Assembly: GCA_019973155.2 (NCBI GenBank)
Contig: BPQB01000027.1
Coordinates: 124,001 to 188,000 of the forward strand
Direction: 5' to 3'
DNA length: 64,000 bases
Source of the DNA: Phanerochaete sordida
Lineage: Eukaryota; Basidiomycota; Agaricomycetes; Polyporales; Phanerochaetaceae
Of this stretch, positions 36,013-48,500 are shown piece by piece. The translations under genes and the position numbers were made by a program. The notes under the pieces were generated by a model, which was not told the origin of the DNA, did no database searches, and worked only from the letters and a program-made list of their open reading frames with translations. How positions within the stretch are numbered: position 1 is the first letter of the stretch; the number at the start of each line of letters is the position of its first letter.

Positions 36013-38439
36013 CTACCACCACCGTTTCTTGCTATCGGAAAGATCCTTACTCGCTCTCCAGAGCGGCGTCATCGCCTGCGCGACAGCATTGCCCGCGTCT
36101 TCCAATTTCTTCCTCAGCTCTTCGTCGCGCACGCTAAGGAGGAGATTTCGAGATCGCCATTTGTCCGGATGGAACCTACGGTGCGTCTTCTCGACAATAC
36201 TCTGGTACTCGCTGGTGGACAAAGCCGAACGCGCCTTTTCAAAGAAAGCTTCCACCATGCCCCAGGTGATGTCCTCTACCTTCAGGAGGAAGGGATGCTG
36301 CAACGTCGGCCATGGCACGTTCCACATCGTCACTGGCTGTCGCTCCGAAAATCGAATGGCGTCAAACTCAATGCTCACGAGCTCAAAGCGTCGGAGCGCG
36401 TGCGTTGGTGGCCAGCGTGTGCGATTGCCCAAGCAGATCCCGTCGTCGCGCCGCATGCAGCGCGTCATCTCCGCGAGCGCAGCGTCCACATACGCCTGTT
36501 GCGCAGCCTCTGCCTCGCGACGAGCGGCAGCTTCCTTCTCACGCTGTTCGGCGGCTTTACGCTCCGCCTCCTCTTCCTGCCTTCGCTTCTCTGCCGCCTT
36601 TGCTGCCAACTCCGCCTCCCGAGCCCGCTGTTCCTTCTCCTCCTTTTCCCGCAGCTCCTGCATCCGTCGTATGGAATCCTGTAGATCCCGGGCCTCGCTC
36701 TTACCCGCTACCGAGCTATCCTTGGCAGACGAGTTGGCAGCGAGATTCCTGGCAGCCTGTGCATCGCGGCTCGCAGCTTCCTCGGCTGCTTTTGCACGGG
36801 CTACACGAGCATCCGCTGATGCCAGATTTTCTTGTGCCCTCTTCACCCAACCGCCCGCAAGCTCCACGCGCAAGGACGCGCTCTGGAGCTGCTTGCCCAT
36901 GGTATCTGCGCGGGACCGGGCCACCTGCAAAGCGCGCTGCGCTTCTTCTACCGCCTGCTCTGCTCGTCGTAGTGCCTGATCGGCGTCTTGAGATCCGTCC
37001 TTCGCAGAGAGGAACTCCGCTTCGCACTGCATCTTCCGAAAGGCTGCGCGGCCCAGCTTCTCTTCCGCCAACGCGTGCGCATCGGTAGCAACGGCCGTCT
37101 CCCTGATTGCTGCTGCTTCCTCTACCCCCGTTTCCGCCATTTTCGTCGTCGCACTCGCCCCTGGCCACTTGGTATCATGTCGCTCGCCGTTCGTGGCCTC
37201 GGGCTTTCGAATATGTAAGCCTGATCCTGCTCGATGTCATGGCCTCTGCACTCACCTTAGTGAAGCTCCTCGGCTCTTCCTGCCATGCACCTCGGGTCGG
37301 CGACGGAGTGTCCTTTCGCCGACCACCGTACTCGACATACGTGATGTGGATAGGCCGATCTTTAAACAGCTGTAAATGCATTTCTCTCCTACACAACTTC
37401 GCTAATGAATTGATCTCTCAGCACATCGCATCGTGAGCGGGACAGTACGACCATACCTTCTTCCTTAGTGGCAAACGTTATGGTGCACGAAGCTGTATTT
37501 CCGAGTTGCGATCGGCTAACTGAGCATCTGAAGTACGAGGCATTGATATTCGGGGCACCGTAACGAGTATAGGATGGCTCACTCGACGATGATTCCAAAG
37601 TAGAGGGATCGTAAAGTTCGTCAGAATCGGAGCAGACGGAGTTTGCGACACTCTGTACCTTATCAAGACTCATCCGTACGTCCTTCGCTTTGATACTCCG
37701 CGCGAGGTTCTAACCAGGCTAGACGATGAGCATAGACTCCATCAAAGAATACTATCCTATCCATACCGTCACAACGATGGTACGAGGGTCGTACGTCTTC
37801 AAAGAAACTGCTTCTCGTAGCTCGAACACTTGAGACAGCGCAGGTGCCACGATCCTAGAAGCAGTCTCTGCATGCTCGCGATACCAATATTGGACTACAC
37901 ACGCTAGATTAGTGTGTCCAATGTCCTCGTCTAGTCTAAGAGACACCAGCGGGCCAGCACGACGGAACGTCGAAAACAATTCGACGATCTTCCTCTGCAT
38001 AAGGCCTTGCAGCTGATTGGACATATCAACGCCCATGACATATTGCGGAAGGGCCCACGTTGGAGATGGCTTGTCATTGCGGCTCGGATGTGCGGAAGGA
38101 AACAGCGCAAGGGCCCAGGGCGACGTTGACGGGAGACCCTTGACGGGTGTCCCGGCGAGCGTTGCGAGTGCCAGCTCCGCTGTTTGCGCACATCTAAGGC
38201 TGCTGACCCTGTACAGAAAGCACGCACGAGCTCTTACCGCATGCAATATCCACGAAGGATATTGTCCAGGTCCGGTGCTTGCCCTTTGTCTTTGTTCCCT
38301 CCAGGCGCAGCACGGGTGGGCACCCGCTTGCTGCGAAGGTTGCGAAGAGATTGTTGTACTTCACGCGCGGAGGTGCATCGCGAACGTAGAGTACGTTGCT
38401 CGTGACTAGTGGGTGGGGGTGAAAAGGAGGGGTTGTCAT
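36013..38439 (-). CDS. RRM-like / coiled-coil / J-like protein, copy 1
   Basis: The start is the Met of MTTPPFHPHPLVTSN. Exon 1 encodes a short RRM-like segment (NVLYVRDAPPRVKYNNLF, then TWTISFVDIACG). The next exon continues with AELALATLAGTPVKGLP and a second fold-like segment (IVELFSTFRRAGPLVSLRLD, CVVQYWYREHAETASRI). Smaller exons follow, one with SCTITFATKEEG and one with IHITYVEYGGRR and EEPRSFTK. A long coiled coil (from about PEATNGERHD to AAQQAYVDAAL) is rich in Ala, Glu and Arg. The C-terminus has RFELVSIEFDAIRFSERQP, VPWPTL, ITWGMVEAFFEKARSAL and then KTHRRFHPDKWRSR with helix LRKKLEDAGNAVAQAM. HPD within that helix-loop-helix resembles a divergent J-domain, which would contact Hsp70. 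RNA binding is inferred only from fold-like spacing. Appears intact. Function unknown. Confidence 0.75.
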
Positions 38440-38793
38440 CGCGTGGATGGTCAGAGGCAAGCTGCGGGCGAGGTACTAGGGCGCGACTAGGGCGTGACCA
38501 GGGCGCTCGAAGCCTCGAACATGCAGGACAAAACGGGAACTTGGTTCAACATTTACCTTCGTATCACTACGAGTCGATGAAGACATGAAATACAACTTAT
38601 GATAGATACAAGATAATAACAGCGACTATGTTTCATTTCGTTGCACAATTGACGTACGGGGATATCTGGAAAGCATTATCGCAGCGGGTGGATTAATGAG
38701 CAAGTGCTCTACTAGCAAGTTGCTAGCAAGGAGAACTAAAGATATATCGACGTGGAATGCGTGCGTATATCGTGCCGCTACAGTGCGGTGGAA
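38440..38793. other. Short intergenic region
   Basis: AT-richer stretch between the permease stop and the J-like gene start, both on the minus strand. No gene seen. Confidence 0.5.
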
Positions 38794-41700
38794 CTAGCTG
38801 ACCAGCAGCCATCCGAGGACCCTTGCCAAGGGGGACGTGTACTCCGGGTCGTGCTGCGCATCTTCGTCCACATTGACGCGCGAGAAGTCCATCTCGTCCA
38901 GCGAGATCATCCTTGTTTGATAGATGAGCTTGTAGCCGAACAGCAGTAGGAAGAAGAAAGGCTGTGCGCGATATCGTTGAGACAGAGAACGCTGCGAGAA
39001 GGGAAGAGCTTACGATGGGCACATAGGATGCAAGGAAGTTTGAGACCGGATCCGTGGGGCGTTGTTCAGAGGGATATTCCTTGGGCTCCTCGTCAATGAC
39101 ATCCGCTGCAGCCATGACTCAGACACGAGTACGAGTTGGATTGAAATACTGCTTACCGATCCTCCAGCCAGTGTGGAGGAACACAGACCACCCATTCGTG
39201 AACAGAATCAGCATACAGATCCCAAACGCCCACCACGCAAGCTGCATAGTAATCTTAGTCTTATCTTCACTGCCCACGAGACGGACACGTACGTATGGCT
39301 GCCCTCGGTGTCTGTGTACTCTGATCGTCTGGATCTGCCTAATGACAAGCCGCGCCTTCCTGATCTTGTCCGCGTCCGGGCTATCATCCAGATCCTCTTC
39401 CCGGATATCGAGGCGCTGCGCGTCCATGTACTTGTTCTCAGCATGGACCGTCCCCTGATGCCATCTTGACACATGTCAGCGCGCCAGCTTCAGATGGCAT
39501 TAAGCGCAGCGTGGACTCACCTGATGTACGTGAACATCATCCCTGCCCAGGACTGCAGCGAGGCGATGCTCGTAACGGAGATCATCCAGTTGAACGCCTG
39601 CAAGAACGAGGATGAGCTTCATCGACACTCCCCTGCTGCGCATATTCCCACGTACCGTCTGCGCTCCTACGCCTGTGATGTTCAGGAAAGCGAGCAGCCC
39701 GACCGCTGCGGAACCGAGCACAGCGTTGAGCGGAAGCACAAACCAGGGCTTGGCCCTCGCGTCTGCCGGATCTTCTTCCGGTGGTGTCGGCGGGGGGCAC
39801 GGCGTCGGTTGCCTGACCCCGTCTTCCGTCGCGGGCAGCGCCGTGGCAGACCCAGAGGCGAGCGTCGACGTGCTCCCGGAGACCGGATACACAGAGACGT
39901 GCACCGCCTGCGTCGACAGCAGCTGCGGGCTCTTCAGCGGGCCGTAGAGCTCTTCAGGGGTCCACGCCGCGTCGTCTGGGCCGTCGACGTGAACCTCGGG
40001 CACGTCCTCCGCTGCGCCGCCATGCTCGTCTTCGGCATCGCTACCACTTTCAGAGGGCTCGGCCTCCGGTGGCGCCTGCGGGACGCGCGGGACGCGTGGG
40101 TAACGCAAAAGCGAGGCGAAGATCTGGGGCGCGTGTCGCTGCCGCGCGAGGAAGAACAAGAAGCGGCTGCTGATGTAGATGTCCGACGCCGCGGCGGACC
40201 AGGCGGAAAGGAGGACGGCGGCGTTGATGACGTGCGAGACCTGTAAGGCGTGCGTTCAGCCGGGATATGGAAATGCGGAAATGAGATCGTACGGACCCAA
40301 TGCATCCCAGCGTGCTGGAAAGCAATGACGAACGGAGAAGCCCTCACGGTTCCGGAGTTGTCCTGATTGGTGAGGTCAGGATCGTCCCTGTCTACAAGTA
40401 GACCAGCGCAGAAGATTCCGCCCAGATAGAAGAGCGTTCTGTCGCTCAATGATTAGCTCTAGGTTGTCGAAGAAGAACAATAGACCCTACATTCTGATCC
40501 ATACGCGCTGTAATGCTCTAGGGACGTTCTACAAGATGTCTTTGGTCAGCTTCTATCTGAACATGGATTAGAACCACCATACCCGCGTAGCGTCGATGAC
40601 TTCGCCCGCTGCCTGCGGACGTCCACGCGCGTCAACGCTGCGTAACCCAGTTATTATGCAAAGACGTGCTCACTATTCCGGGAACTTCAGATCCAAAGAA
40701 TGAAAACGAAGCCTGCAGGAGCACCGCCCAGAACCCTAAGAAACGTCCAGCGGCTCCGGTGATGCCCAGGTAGCTATCCGCAAATGGGTGCTTCCAGGTA
40801 TCGAAGAAGCGGAGCCTGCACAGGTCACGTCAGCCCAAGTCTTCGTCGGCAAAATACCCAAAAGCATACTCAGAGCTTCCCGCACCCAAATCAATTACCA
40901 GGGTCAGGACGACTAGTGAGCAGTCAATCGGATACCATGGTTTCCGAAGGATATGAAATGCTTACTGATGCATACAATTGTGACAACCTTGATCGCAGAG
41001 AAGTGGTACTCAAAGCTGCCATAGACCCTAGATGGGAAGCAGTTGATGATAGTCGCAAGTGCGAGCTGCAAAGGGTTTAGCAGATCTGGAGCACTGCCGT
41101 ACTCGCAAGAAGTACCCACAAAGAGGGCTGTCAGAGCTGCCACTCTGAAGACAATATGAGCGCATTTTCGGATCAACTAACGAGCGAACATACGGTATTT
41201 TCCCCGAATTCCAGTATCCAGTCACGACTACGGCCGCGGTAATCTCTGCAGCTGCGGTAGCCGTGAGTTTCATTGCCGTATGCAGCGTCAAGATAATAAT
41301 GACGTACGTAGAGTCACGCTCCAGTTGTACTATGGCACCGTCAGCGGGAGGCCGTGCTCTGGATTCCTTGTGTACGTACCCAGGCAGCCCATCCGAGCGA
41401 GAACCCGAGGGCTGGATCCACGTAAAGGTCTGCCAAGCCTACCACACCTCCAACGTTCGGTCTGTGAGGTGTATTCAGCTACATTTCGCACGTCATACAC
41501 GTGTCGAATCCACGTACAGAAAGGCGATCATTTCTCCAATTGAAACGCAGAGGCAATAGACGACACTGCCAATGATGAAGTACCCGATAAGTGCACCTAC
41601 GGGTCCCCCGTTGTGCAGTGCAGCCTGGAGGTTGTCAGAAGAGGCGCAGATCACGGAGAGGCATGTACCCGACTCACCCCGGATCCGAGAAAAAGACCTG

Positions 41701-42168
41701 TCCCAATGACTCCACCTGGAAATCGTGAGCTAGGATGCAATAAAAGCAAAGAGATCCCGTTTCACCTATTGATATCATACCGACTATGCCCATGGTCAGA
41801 GAGGGATTTGTAGTACACCAGCAACCTAACCTACTATGCGAGCGCGTCAGCTGCGGCGGAAGGTCATCTCTGATCCTCTCCCATCTCTTCTGAAACTCCT
41901 GGATACGTCGCCTCTGCCCCGTCAGCGGTGCCGGTGCTGGTAATGCGTCTCCGGCTGTACCCTCTGCGAACTGCAGTACGCGCCGACGACGCAGGGAACC
42001 CACGCTCCCCCGTAGTCCAGCCGCCCGCGGTGCAGGCATAGCGCGACTGCTGAAATGCGGAGAAGGTGCCCTGGACTGCATCCCGCTTGTCGTGCTCCCG
42101 GTGTGTGGCCTTGATGAAAAGCCAGCTGAATATCGTGGTGGGTTCGTTCTAGCGAAGAACAAAGGCAT
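38794..42168 (-). CDS. Amino-acid permease (YAT/APC family), copy 1
   Basis: A many-exon gene. The cytosolic N-terminus ends FQKRWERIRDDLPPQLT. Membrane segments of the fungal amino-acid permease family follow, with 12 helices expected at the plasma membrane. Identified segments include a loop before ITAAVVVTGYWNSG, LALATIINCFPSRVYGSFEY, LFYLGGIFCAGLLV, SRFLFFLARQRHAPQIFASLL, PLNAVLGSAAVGLLAFLNI, SWAGMMFTYIRWHQGT, WAFGICMLILFTNGWSVFLH and FLASYVPI. The C-terminal FGYKLIYQTRMISLDEMDF is diagnostic of the family. A cytosolic loop of about 100 acidic and Pro-rich residues is inserted between the arginine-rich LARQRHAP segment and VLPLNAVLGS. It should import amino acids by proton symport; the substrate is unknown. 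The paralogue at 54923-58375 has the same loop. Confidence 0.85.
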
Positions 42169-43480
42169 CAGCTACTGGTAGTCCTGCTACATATGCAGAG
42201 GAGCCTACATTGATGAGAGGCGAGATTGACTTCACGCGCAGCTTTCGAGGAGCATACTTTGTACCGTCGCGAGCATGAGGCTGTACGGGCTAGCTCCCGC
42301 GATGGTGTCTCCAGAGATGGGATTCTGGGGCTCGAAAGCTCCGCGTGCCTCTCGCTTCCTGCCTGCGCTATCCAGGCTGCGCAAGGGCGCCATGCTGTGA
42401 TATCCGCCCTCAACGGCTGTCATGACGCTGCCAAGATGCTGCCTTGAGGGAGTCTAGCTCGAGATGGCAGGCTGGAAGCCGTTGTCTCCGAGTCGGAGTT
42501 GGTTTGGAGACTGAGCGACATTTGAACTTGGCAACTTGCCCCGTGGGGGCGATAGCTGCTGGCGATCCTCAGTCCTATTCTGAGTATCTTCGCTGATTTG
42601 CAAGCTAGAACAGACCACGTTCATACATAAAAAGATGTTTCTGAGAACTTCCGCTTGTCCACATTGCTCTGAAGATGTTGCGAGCATGTCACACGACCTG
42701 TTTCGGAGTCTGTTTGAACAGTCGGAGATTGATCTTCCGGTGGCTGTGACGACACCCACGGTGTACTCGGACGTCCATCACGGTGACTTTCACACCTTCA
42801 GCTTTCTAGCGAGTCAAGCTTTCATGGCTGTGCGAACCATTCTCAGCGTCGTTGGATAGCCTGCTGCTGGCAGGCAGCGACGCCCGACGTTCCGCACGTA
42901 CGTCGTCGGCTCCGCGCCGTCATGTCATCACCAGTTCTAACGACTCACATTTCCTAGCGACCGACGCTAAAATCTAAGGAGCCCATGTAACATACTGCAG
43001 CAGAGCTGCCTCCCCTACTGTTTTGACCTAGAAGAAGGGGGGCGACGAGGGGCACACTTCAACGCATGTCCATATCTCGGCTGATGCTATCCTGATGGCA
43101 CGTCCCCCGCGACAGCGAGCCTCCGCAAGGGCGAGATCCAATTGACATTGCGGGACATCCCCACCGCACGTGAAAGTCTTGGCTTATCGCCCGTAGCTGT
43201 TCCTGGCCCTGATGCGTTCGTGTCGACCGCGGGCACAGTCTAGAAGACAGCATCTTCCACGTCGTCCTGTGCGGAGGTCCCGCCTTCTCCTACCTCCCCC
43301 GCAACCACCAGCACAGGATCCCCGCACGGCAGTGCACCGCGGCAGGCCATATCTACATTGCTGCGCGGCGCCCTGCATATTAAGGTTGCGGAAGCCGGAT
43401 CTCTCAGATTGTCCATCGGACCAACCAGGACCCATATCGCCGGCCGCTTTTAATGCTCGCGCACGACACTACCCTCGGCT
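42169..43480. other. Divergent intergenic region of left arm
   Basis: About 1.3 kb between the permease start (-) and the membrane protein start (+). Short open frames only. The right arm has the same divergent gap (53808-54922), so a conserved bidirectional promoter is possible. Confidence 0.45.
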
Positions 43481-45337
43481 ATGGCATGCCCCGTCCCTCC
43501 ATCTCTCAATGACACCATAAGTGCACTTACGAGTGCACTCAACGCCTCTGAGGACGCACCATGGGTCCAAGCCATGTATACGGCGCTCCTCCCTAGCTTC
43601 ACCAGCGGTGGGGCGTCCTGGCTGCAGCCTCTCGTGTGCGGCGGACAACTGAGCAAGACGTGCATTGCACTTTGCCCGAATCAAGACCTGGCTGGTATCG
43701 GTGTACGCGTCGCGTTCTACTTCCAGAGTTTTGTGACCGGTGAGTCGTCAGGATTTCAACTCTCCCTCAAGCGCCTGACAATATCCCGCAGCTTTGCTCG
43801 TCGTATTTTCTCCCACAGACTCCGTACCAACAGCGTGGGCCGGTACACTACTGACGGCCTCGCTCATCATCGCTGCGATGGTCTCGAAGGTGAACGGGAA
43901 CCTCACCCTGCATCACGCGACCCTTGTGCTCAAGTAAATAAATATTCTTCTGCCTCATCGAACAGTGTCACTGACCTCATTTCACCAGCTTTGCCACTCT
44001 ATCATGCATCAGCAGTCTTGCAGTAGCTCCAATGTTGCCCATCTGGCGGCTGAGTCCTGGAGAATACTACGAACAAGAACGACAAAGGCACGCTCTCATA
44101 CTTGCCACGGGCGGAGGCGACCCCCGAGATCGCGACCAAAATATTATTGAGGCGACCATGTCAAGCAACGTCCGCAAGCGCCAAGTCAAGCGAGCGCAGC
44201 GGAGGGCCCGGATAGTACTCTCTCTCGCTATTCTGATACAGGTAAGACTCATTATCTGCGCGGCAGACTCTCCTCTAATAATCTACTTTAGGTCGTGCTG
44301 CAGTGGGCATGGGGCATCTACCTCTTCTCCTCATGGACCTACAGCCAACCCGAGTGCAACGCCAGCACGATCCTCTTCATCTTCTTCGCGCAGTTCAGCA
44401 CTCGCGACATCAACAGCGTCGAGCGGAATGGTGTTCGGTTCTTCATTTGGCCCGTGTGGCTCCTCTTCTGCCTCGGCATCACCTTCGCTCTCGTCGTCAT
44501 CCTTGCTCTCTCCAGCTCGGACCGCGCCGCACCGCTCTCGTCCTCGATGTCACGCACGGGCCTCAGCACCGGCACGCGTCGCTCCACGACGACGCCCGCG
44601 TTTGCCGCGTGGACGCAGATCGCGCGCGAGATGGTCCCGCCGTGGAACGACTATCGCGCGCAGTTCTACTTCTGGTGCAACTTCGTCTCGTTCGCGCTCT
44701 GGGTGATGTTCGTCGCATGTAAGCACAGCCTGCCGTATCGCTAGCATTCCGCGCACTGACGGCCTCGCTCTCGCAGCGTCAGAGCTCCAGAAGCAGAGGA
44801 ACTGCATCTTCGAGGGTGAAAACGACTTTGGCGGGCTCGGCCAGGTACGTCCCGCTGTCTCTCTCACACACCAGCCGCTGACCGCCCGCACAGATCACCG
44901 CCGTCGGCGTCTCTATCGTCCCGCTCTGGAGTCTGGCGGTCGCGCTGTACAAGTACCCCGAACTGCGCAAGAAGCAGCGGCAGCACCTCGCACAGGCGAC
45001 CGGACAGGCGTTGCGCGGCAACGACGAGCTCCCGACTACCGCGCCGCCCCCGCGCACAGGCACACAGGCCTCGGCAGCAAATGTCGGCTACCAGCCCCGC
45101 CATGCGCCGCGCCCGTCTGACGCATCGTCCCAGAGCAGCGGGGAGGAGCACGAGATGCAGCCGCTCGCGGCGCGCTGGCGTTCGCACTCGTACAGCCCTG
45201 TGCATGCAGGCGAGCCCGCCTCGCCGCCGCTCCCGAGGCGGCCTACTGGTCCGCGCTCTCCACCTCACTCATCTCGACGACGACACACGTACGCCCGGCA
45301 TCCCTCTGGCTCCGGCAACGATCACACCACTCCCTGA
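43481..45337 (+). CDS. Multi-pass membrane protein of unknown function, copy 1
   Basis: The start MACPVPPSL at 43481 is supported by the paralogue. A luminal or extracellular N-terminal segment carries a cysteine pattern (VCGGQLSKTCIALCPNQDL). Several hydrophobic helices follow: GIGVRVAFYFQSF, WAGTLLTASLIIAAMV, ISSLAVAPMLPIWR, a basic cytosolic loop (RKRQVKRAQRRAR), IVLSLAILIQVVLQWAWGIY, FFIWPVWLLFCLGITFALVV, FYFWCNFVSFALWVMFVA and ITAVGVSIVPLWSLAVALYK. The tail is long, hydrophilic and Ser/Pro/His-rich. About seven helices make it receptor- or channel-like, but no known receptor motif is visible. I do not recognise a named family. At least five exons, apparently intact. Confidence 0.75.
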
Positions 45338-45576
45338 CACCAAGTCCCCGGACTATCTATGCACACACTCTGGACTTGCTTCCACTCAGCCCCACCGACA
45401 GGCTCGGTTGTAGAATACATTAGCCTCGACCTAGTTCGCACATTCCTGTAGTAGTACAATTGCATCCGACAGTGTTGTTGTAAACCAGTACCATACATGT
45501 AACCAATAATCGCCCTCCAAACCCAGAAAAATGCCTCCACAGATCGAACAATCCCCTTGCAAGCCAGATGACCCCT

Positions 45577-48500
45577 TTACCAGTCAAATAAGCCCTTCGC
45601 CGTCCAGTATGCCACCCACGCTTGAGCATGCTCGGGGTTCAGTGGGCGCAGCTCGCGCACAGTCGTGCTGTGCTGCTGCAGCCTGTCGGTGGCGAACTCG
45701 ACCGAAGGTCCCTTGCCAATGTCGCGGAAGAAATCGAGGATCTTGATCGCAGGCTAGCGCACGTCAGCGCTCACGCGGAGACCGCAGCAGCAGCAGCGGA
45801 AACTCACCACGGCCGCGAGCAGCGCGTGCACGGGGCTGCCCGCCATCGCCTCGAGCTTCGCGAGCCACTCGTCGAACGGCACGAGCGGCAGGTCCGCGCC
45901 GAGCGCGTCGTTCACCGCACCGAGCACCGCGTCCCACGGCAGCCGCCGCGGGTGCACGACGTTCAGCACGTCCGGCGCGCGCGCGGCCGACAGGATCAGC
46001 TCCGTCAGCGCGTCCGCGACCGTGTCGAGCGGCATCCAGTCCACGGACTGCGGGTGCGTCAGTGGTGGCGCTCGGAGCGCGGGAAGGGCACGCACCATGT
46101 CGTGCCGGGGCAGCGCCCCCAGCGTGAGGCCAGACTTGATCATCATCGGCACCCAGTCAGTCGTGTTCCATGCGCCTGTGGTCTTGGAGCCGCAGAGTTG
46201 TCCGATGCGGAGTGACGTCGTTTCCATGCCGTTTTGCGCCGCCCTCGCGAGCACCTACGCTGCGGTCAGCATCTCGCACACGATTCCAACGAGAGGCTAC
46301 GCACCTGCTCCACGACGTACTTCGACGCCGCGTAACCTGATTTTGTGGCCAGCTCGGGGTCGGGGAGCGGATGCTCGGGCACAGGTCCGGCCGCCGGGTT
46401 CCAGCCGTGCGCGGAGCTGATAGACGACGTGAACAGCAGCTTCACTGGGTTGTCTGCTGCCGCACAGAAGTCGAGCAGTTTGCGCGTACCCGAGATTTGG
46501 GTCTCGAATGAACCGAGCGAGTGGTTGAAGTTGACCTTCCACGCGTTGTGCACCGCGTGCGTCAGGACACGCCGAAGCTGTACGCTCGTCAGCGCATGGA
46601 CAGACTCGGTGCCGACGCGCGCACCTCCTGAAACATTGCCGGCGGCAGGCCAAAGTTCGCGTCGTCGAGACTACCCGTGAGCATCCGCAGCTTGCCGTTC
46701 GCGAGCAGCCACGCGGGCAGCCCGCGGTCGTTAAACGCAGCGCCGAGCCGCTGCAGCGGCGTCGCGCCTGAATTCGCACGGTCGAACGTGTACACCCGCG
46801 CCACGCGTTCGTGCGCGAGCAGCGCGGCGACAAGGTGCGAGCCGAGGTTGCCCGTCGAGCCGGTGACGAGGACGGAGACCAGCGCCGGCGCGGGCTGCGC
46901 GCCTCCGCGCGGCCGCGGCAGGTTTGCGGAGTACTTCTCGATGAGCTCGATGATGTGCTCCGTGCGGTCCTTTTCGACGACACTTGCAGATGACGGGTCG
47001 ACGAGTCCTGAAATAACCTTTGCCATCTTCACCATTTGTGGATGGTCGAAGATGAAGTTTTGCGATATCTTCTCTGCGGCATTTTGTGCGGCAGAATTTT
47101 GGGCAGTGCGCAGGCCACCAATGATTCGATTTCGAAGCAAAGTCGCGTTGAGACTGACCGAACGTAAATGCATGAGCATTATGCGCGAGAAGTTAGATAA
47201 TCCTGCCTACCTGTCGAAGCCGCTCATGAATATATCCACGTCTACCGGAGGTGAGAAGCCACCATTGAGAGACGCAGCGTGCTCCATGAGCCATTCCTCG
47301 ACATCTTCGGCACGCCATGATACTGGTGGAGCAATACCTTTGGAGTCTGTGCTGTCTTCAACTGACTCGTAGCTAGACATAAGCCCGTCAGCCACATCCA
47401 CGACTCGCCCTTAGATGTACGTACAGCTTGTCAATTTCATGCCTATACAGGTCCAGAGCCGACTTTCGCTGTACCGTGTCCTTGGCTGCGCGAGGTAACG
47501 GTTTCTCAGGACTCGATACAAGAATCGTCTCTTTGAAAACGCGGGCGAACGACGGGCCGAGCTGGTTCGCTTCCTCGACCGCTGGCCTGCATGTCCCATG
47601 AGCACGATTACGAGAGCGGAGAGCACTGTACGTACCAAACCAAGTTTCGGAACTTCGCGAGCTGTGTCTCGTCTCTAGGGTCGATCTCGAAGCCAGGCGC
47701 CGGCTCGAGAAGGAGGCCTGGTTGGAGGCGCGTGCGACCAAACATGACCGCGCCCTTGACGCACGGGCTCGACAGCATGTGGCTCTCGGGCGCGGCTGGC
47801 ACGACCTTCTCACCCGAGCTCAGCACAATGACGTCGTCCGTGCGTCCGACACTGACGCATATCAGGCTGGAGCTGATTAAGAGGGCGTGGGGGCATCACT
47901 CACATGCGCCAGTAGCCCGGCTTCGAAGGGTGCGGCTCCCACAGGTCGGACGTGTTGTAGCCGCGCGTGTCGCGCAGGTTCTCCACCGCTGGCTGATGGC
48001 GCTCAGATGTCTGTGTCGCGCGGTCAGCGGACGCAGGGGCGCGCGCGACGCGTCCGGCTTACCAACAGGTGCAGCTCGTACGTGCCGTCGTCATGCGGCA
48101 CCCACCGCGGGCGCGTGTAGTCCGCGAACCGGCAGTACTCCCAGTCCCCGCTCGTGCGCCACGGCGCGCCCGGCCCCCGGCTGTCATCGAGGTCGAACGC
48201 GACGACCGAGCTGCCCGCTTCCGTCGAACCGTACACGACGTTCAGCTTCACGCCCGCCGCGACGAGCTTGTTCCCGGACGCCTGCGAGAGCCCGCCGCCA
48301 CCATATGCCTGCAAGGGCGGTCAGATTACAGAAATTCCCTGAGGGTGCGCACGCGCGTACCACGATGCGCAGGCTCGTGAGGTATTCGGTGTGTTCCGGC
48401 CTCTGTGCCCAAAGCTACGCTTCGTCAGCGCTGACTCAGACCACCGCATTAGAAAGCACACTTACCTCAAGCATAGATGGCACTGTCATCAGACCATCGC

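Larger units (their letters stand above)
36013..45337. repeat. Left arm of a mirror-image gene duplication
   Basis: Holds, in order, a J-like coiled-coil protein gene (-), an amino-acid permease (-) and a multi-pass membrane protein (+). The same three genes occur in reverse order and opposite orientation at 52059-62317. Similarity is seen at protein level and in shared intron positions, so the arms are anciently diverged. Confidence 0.85.
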
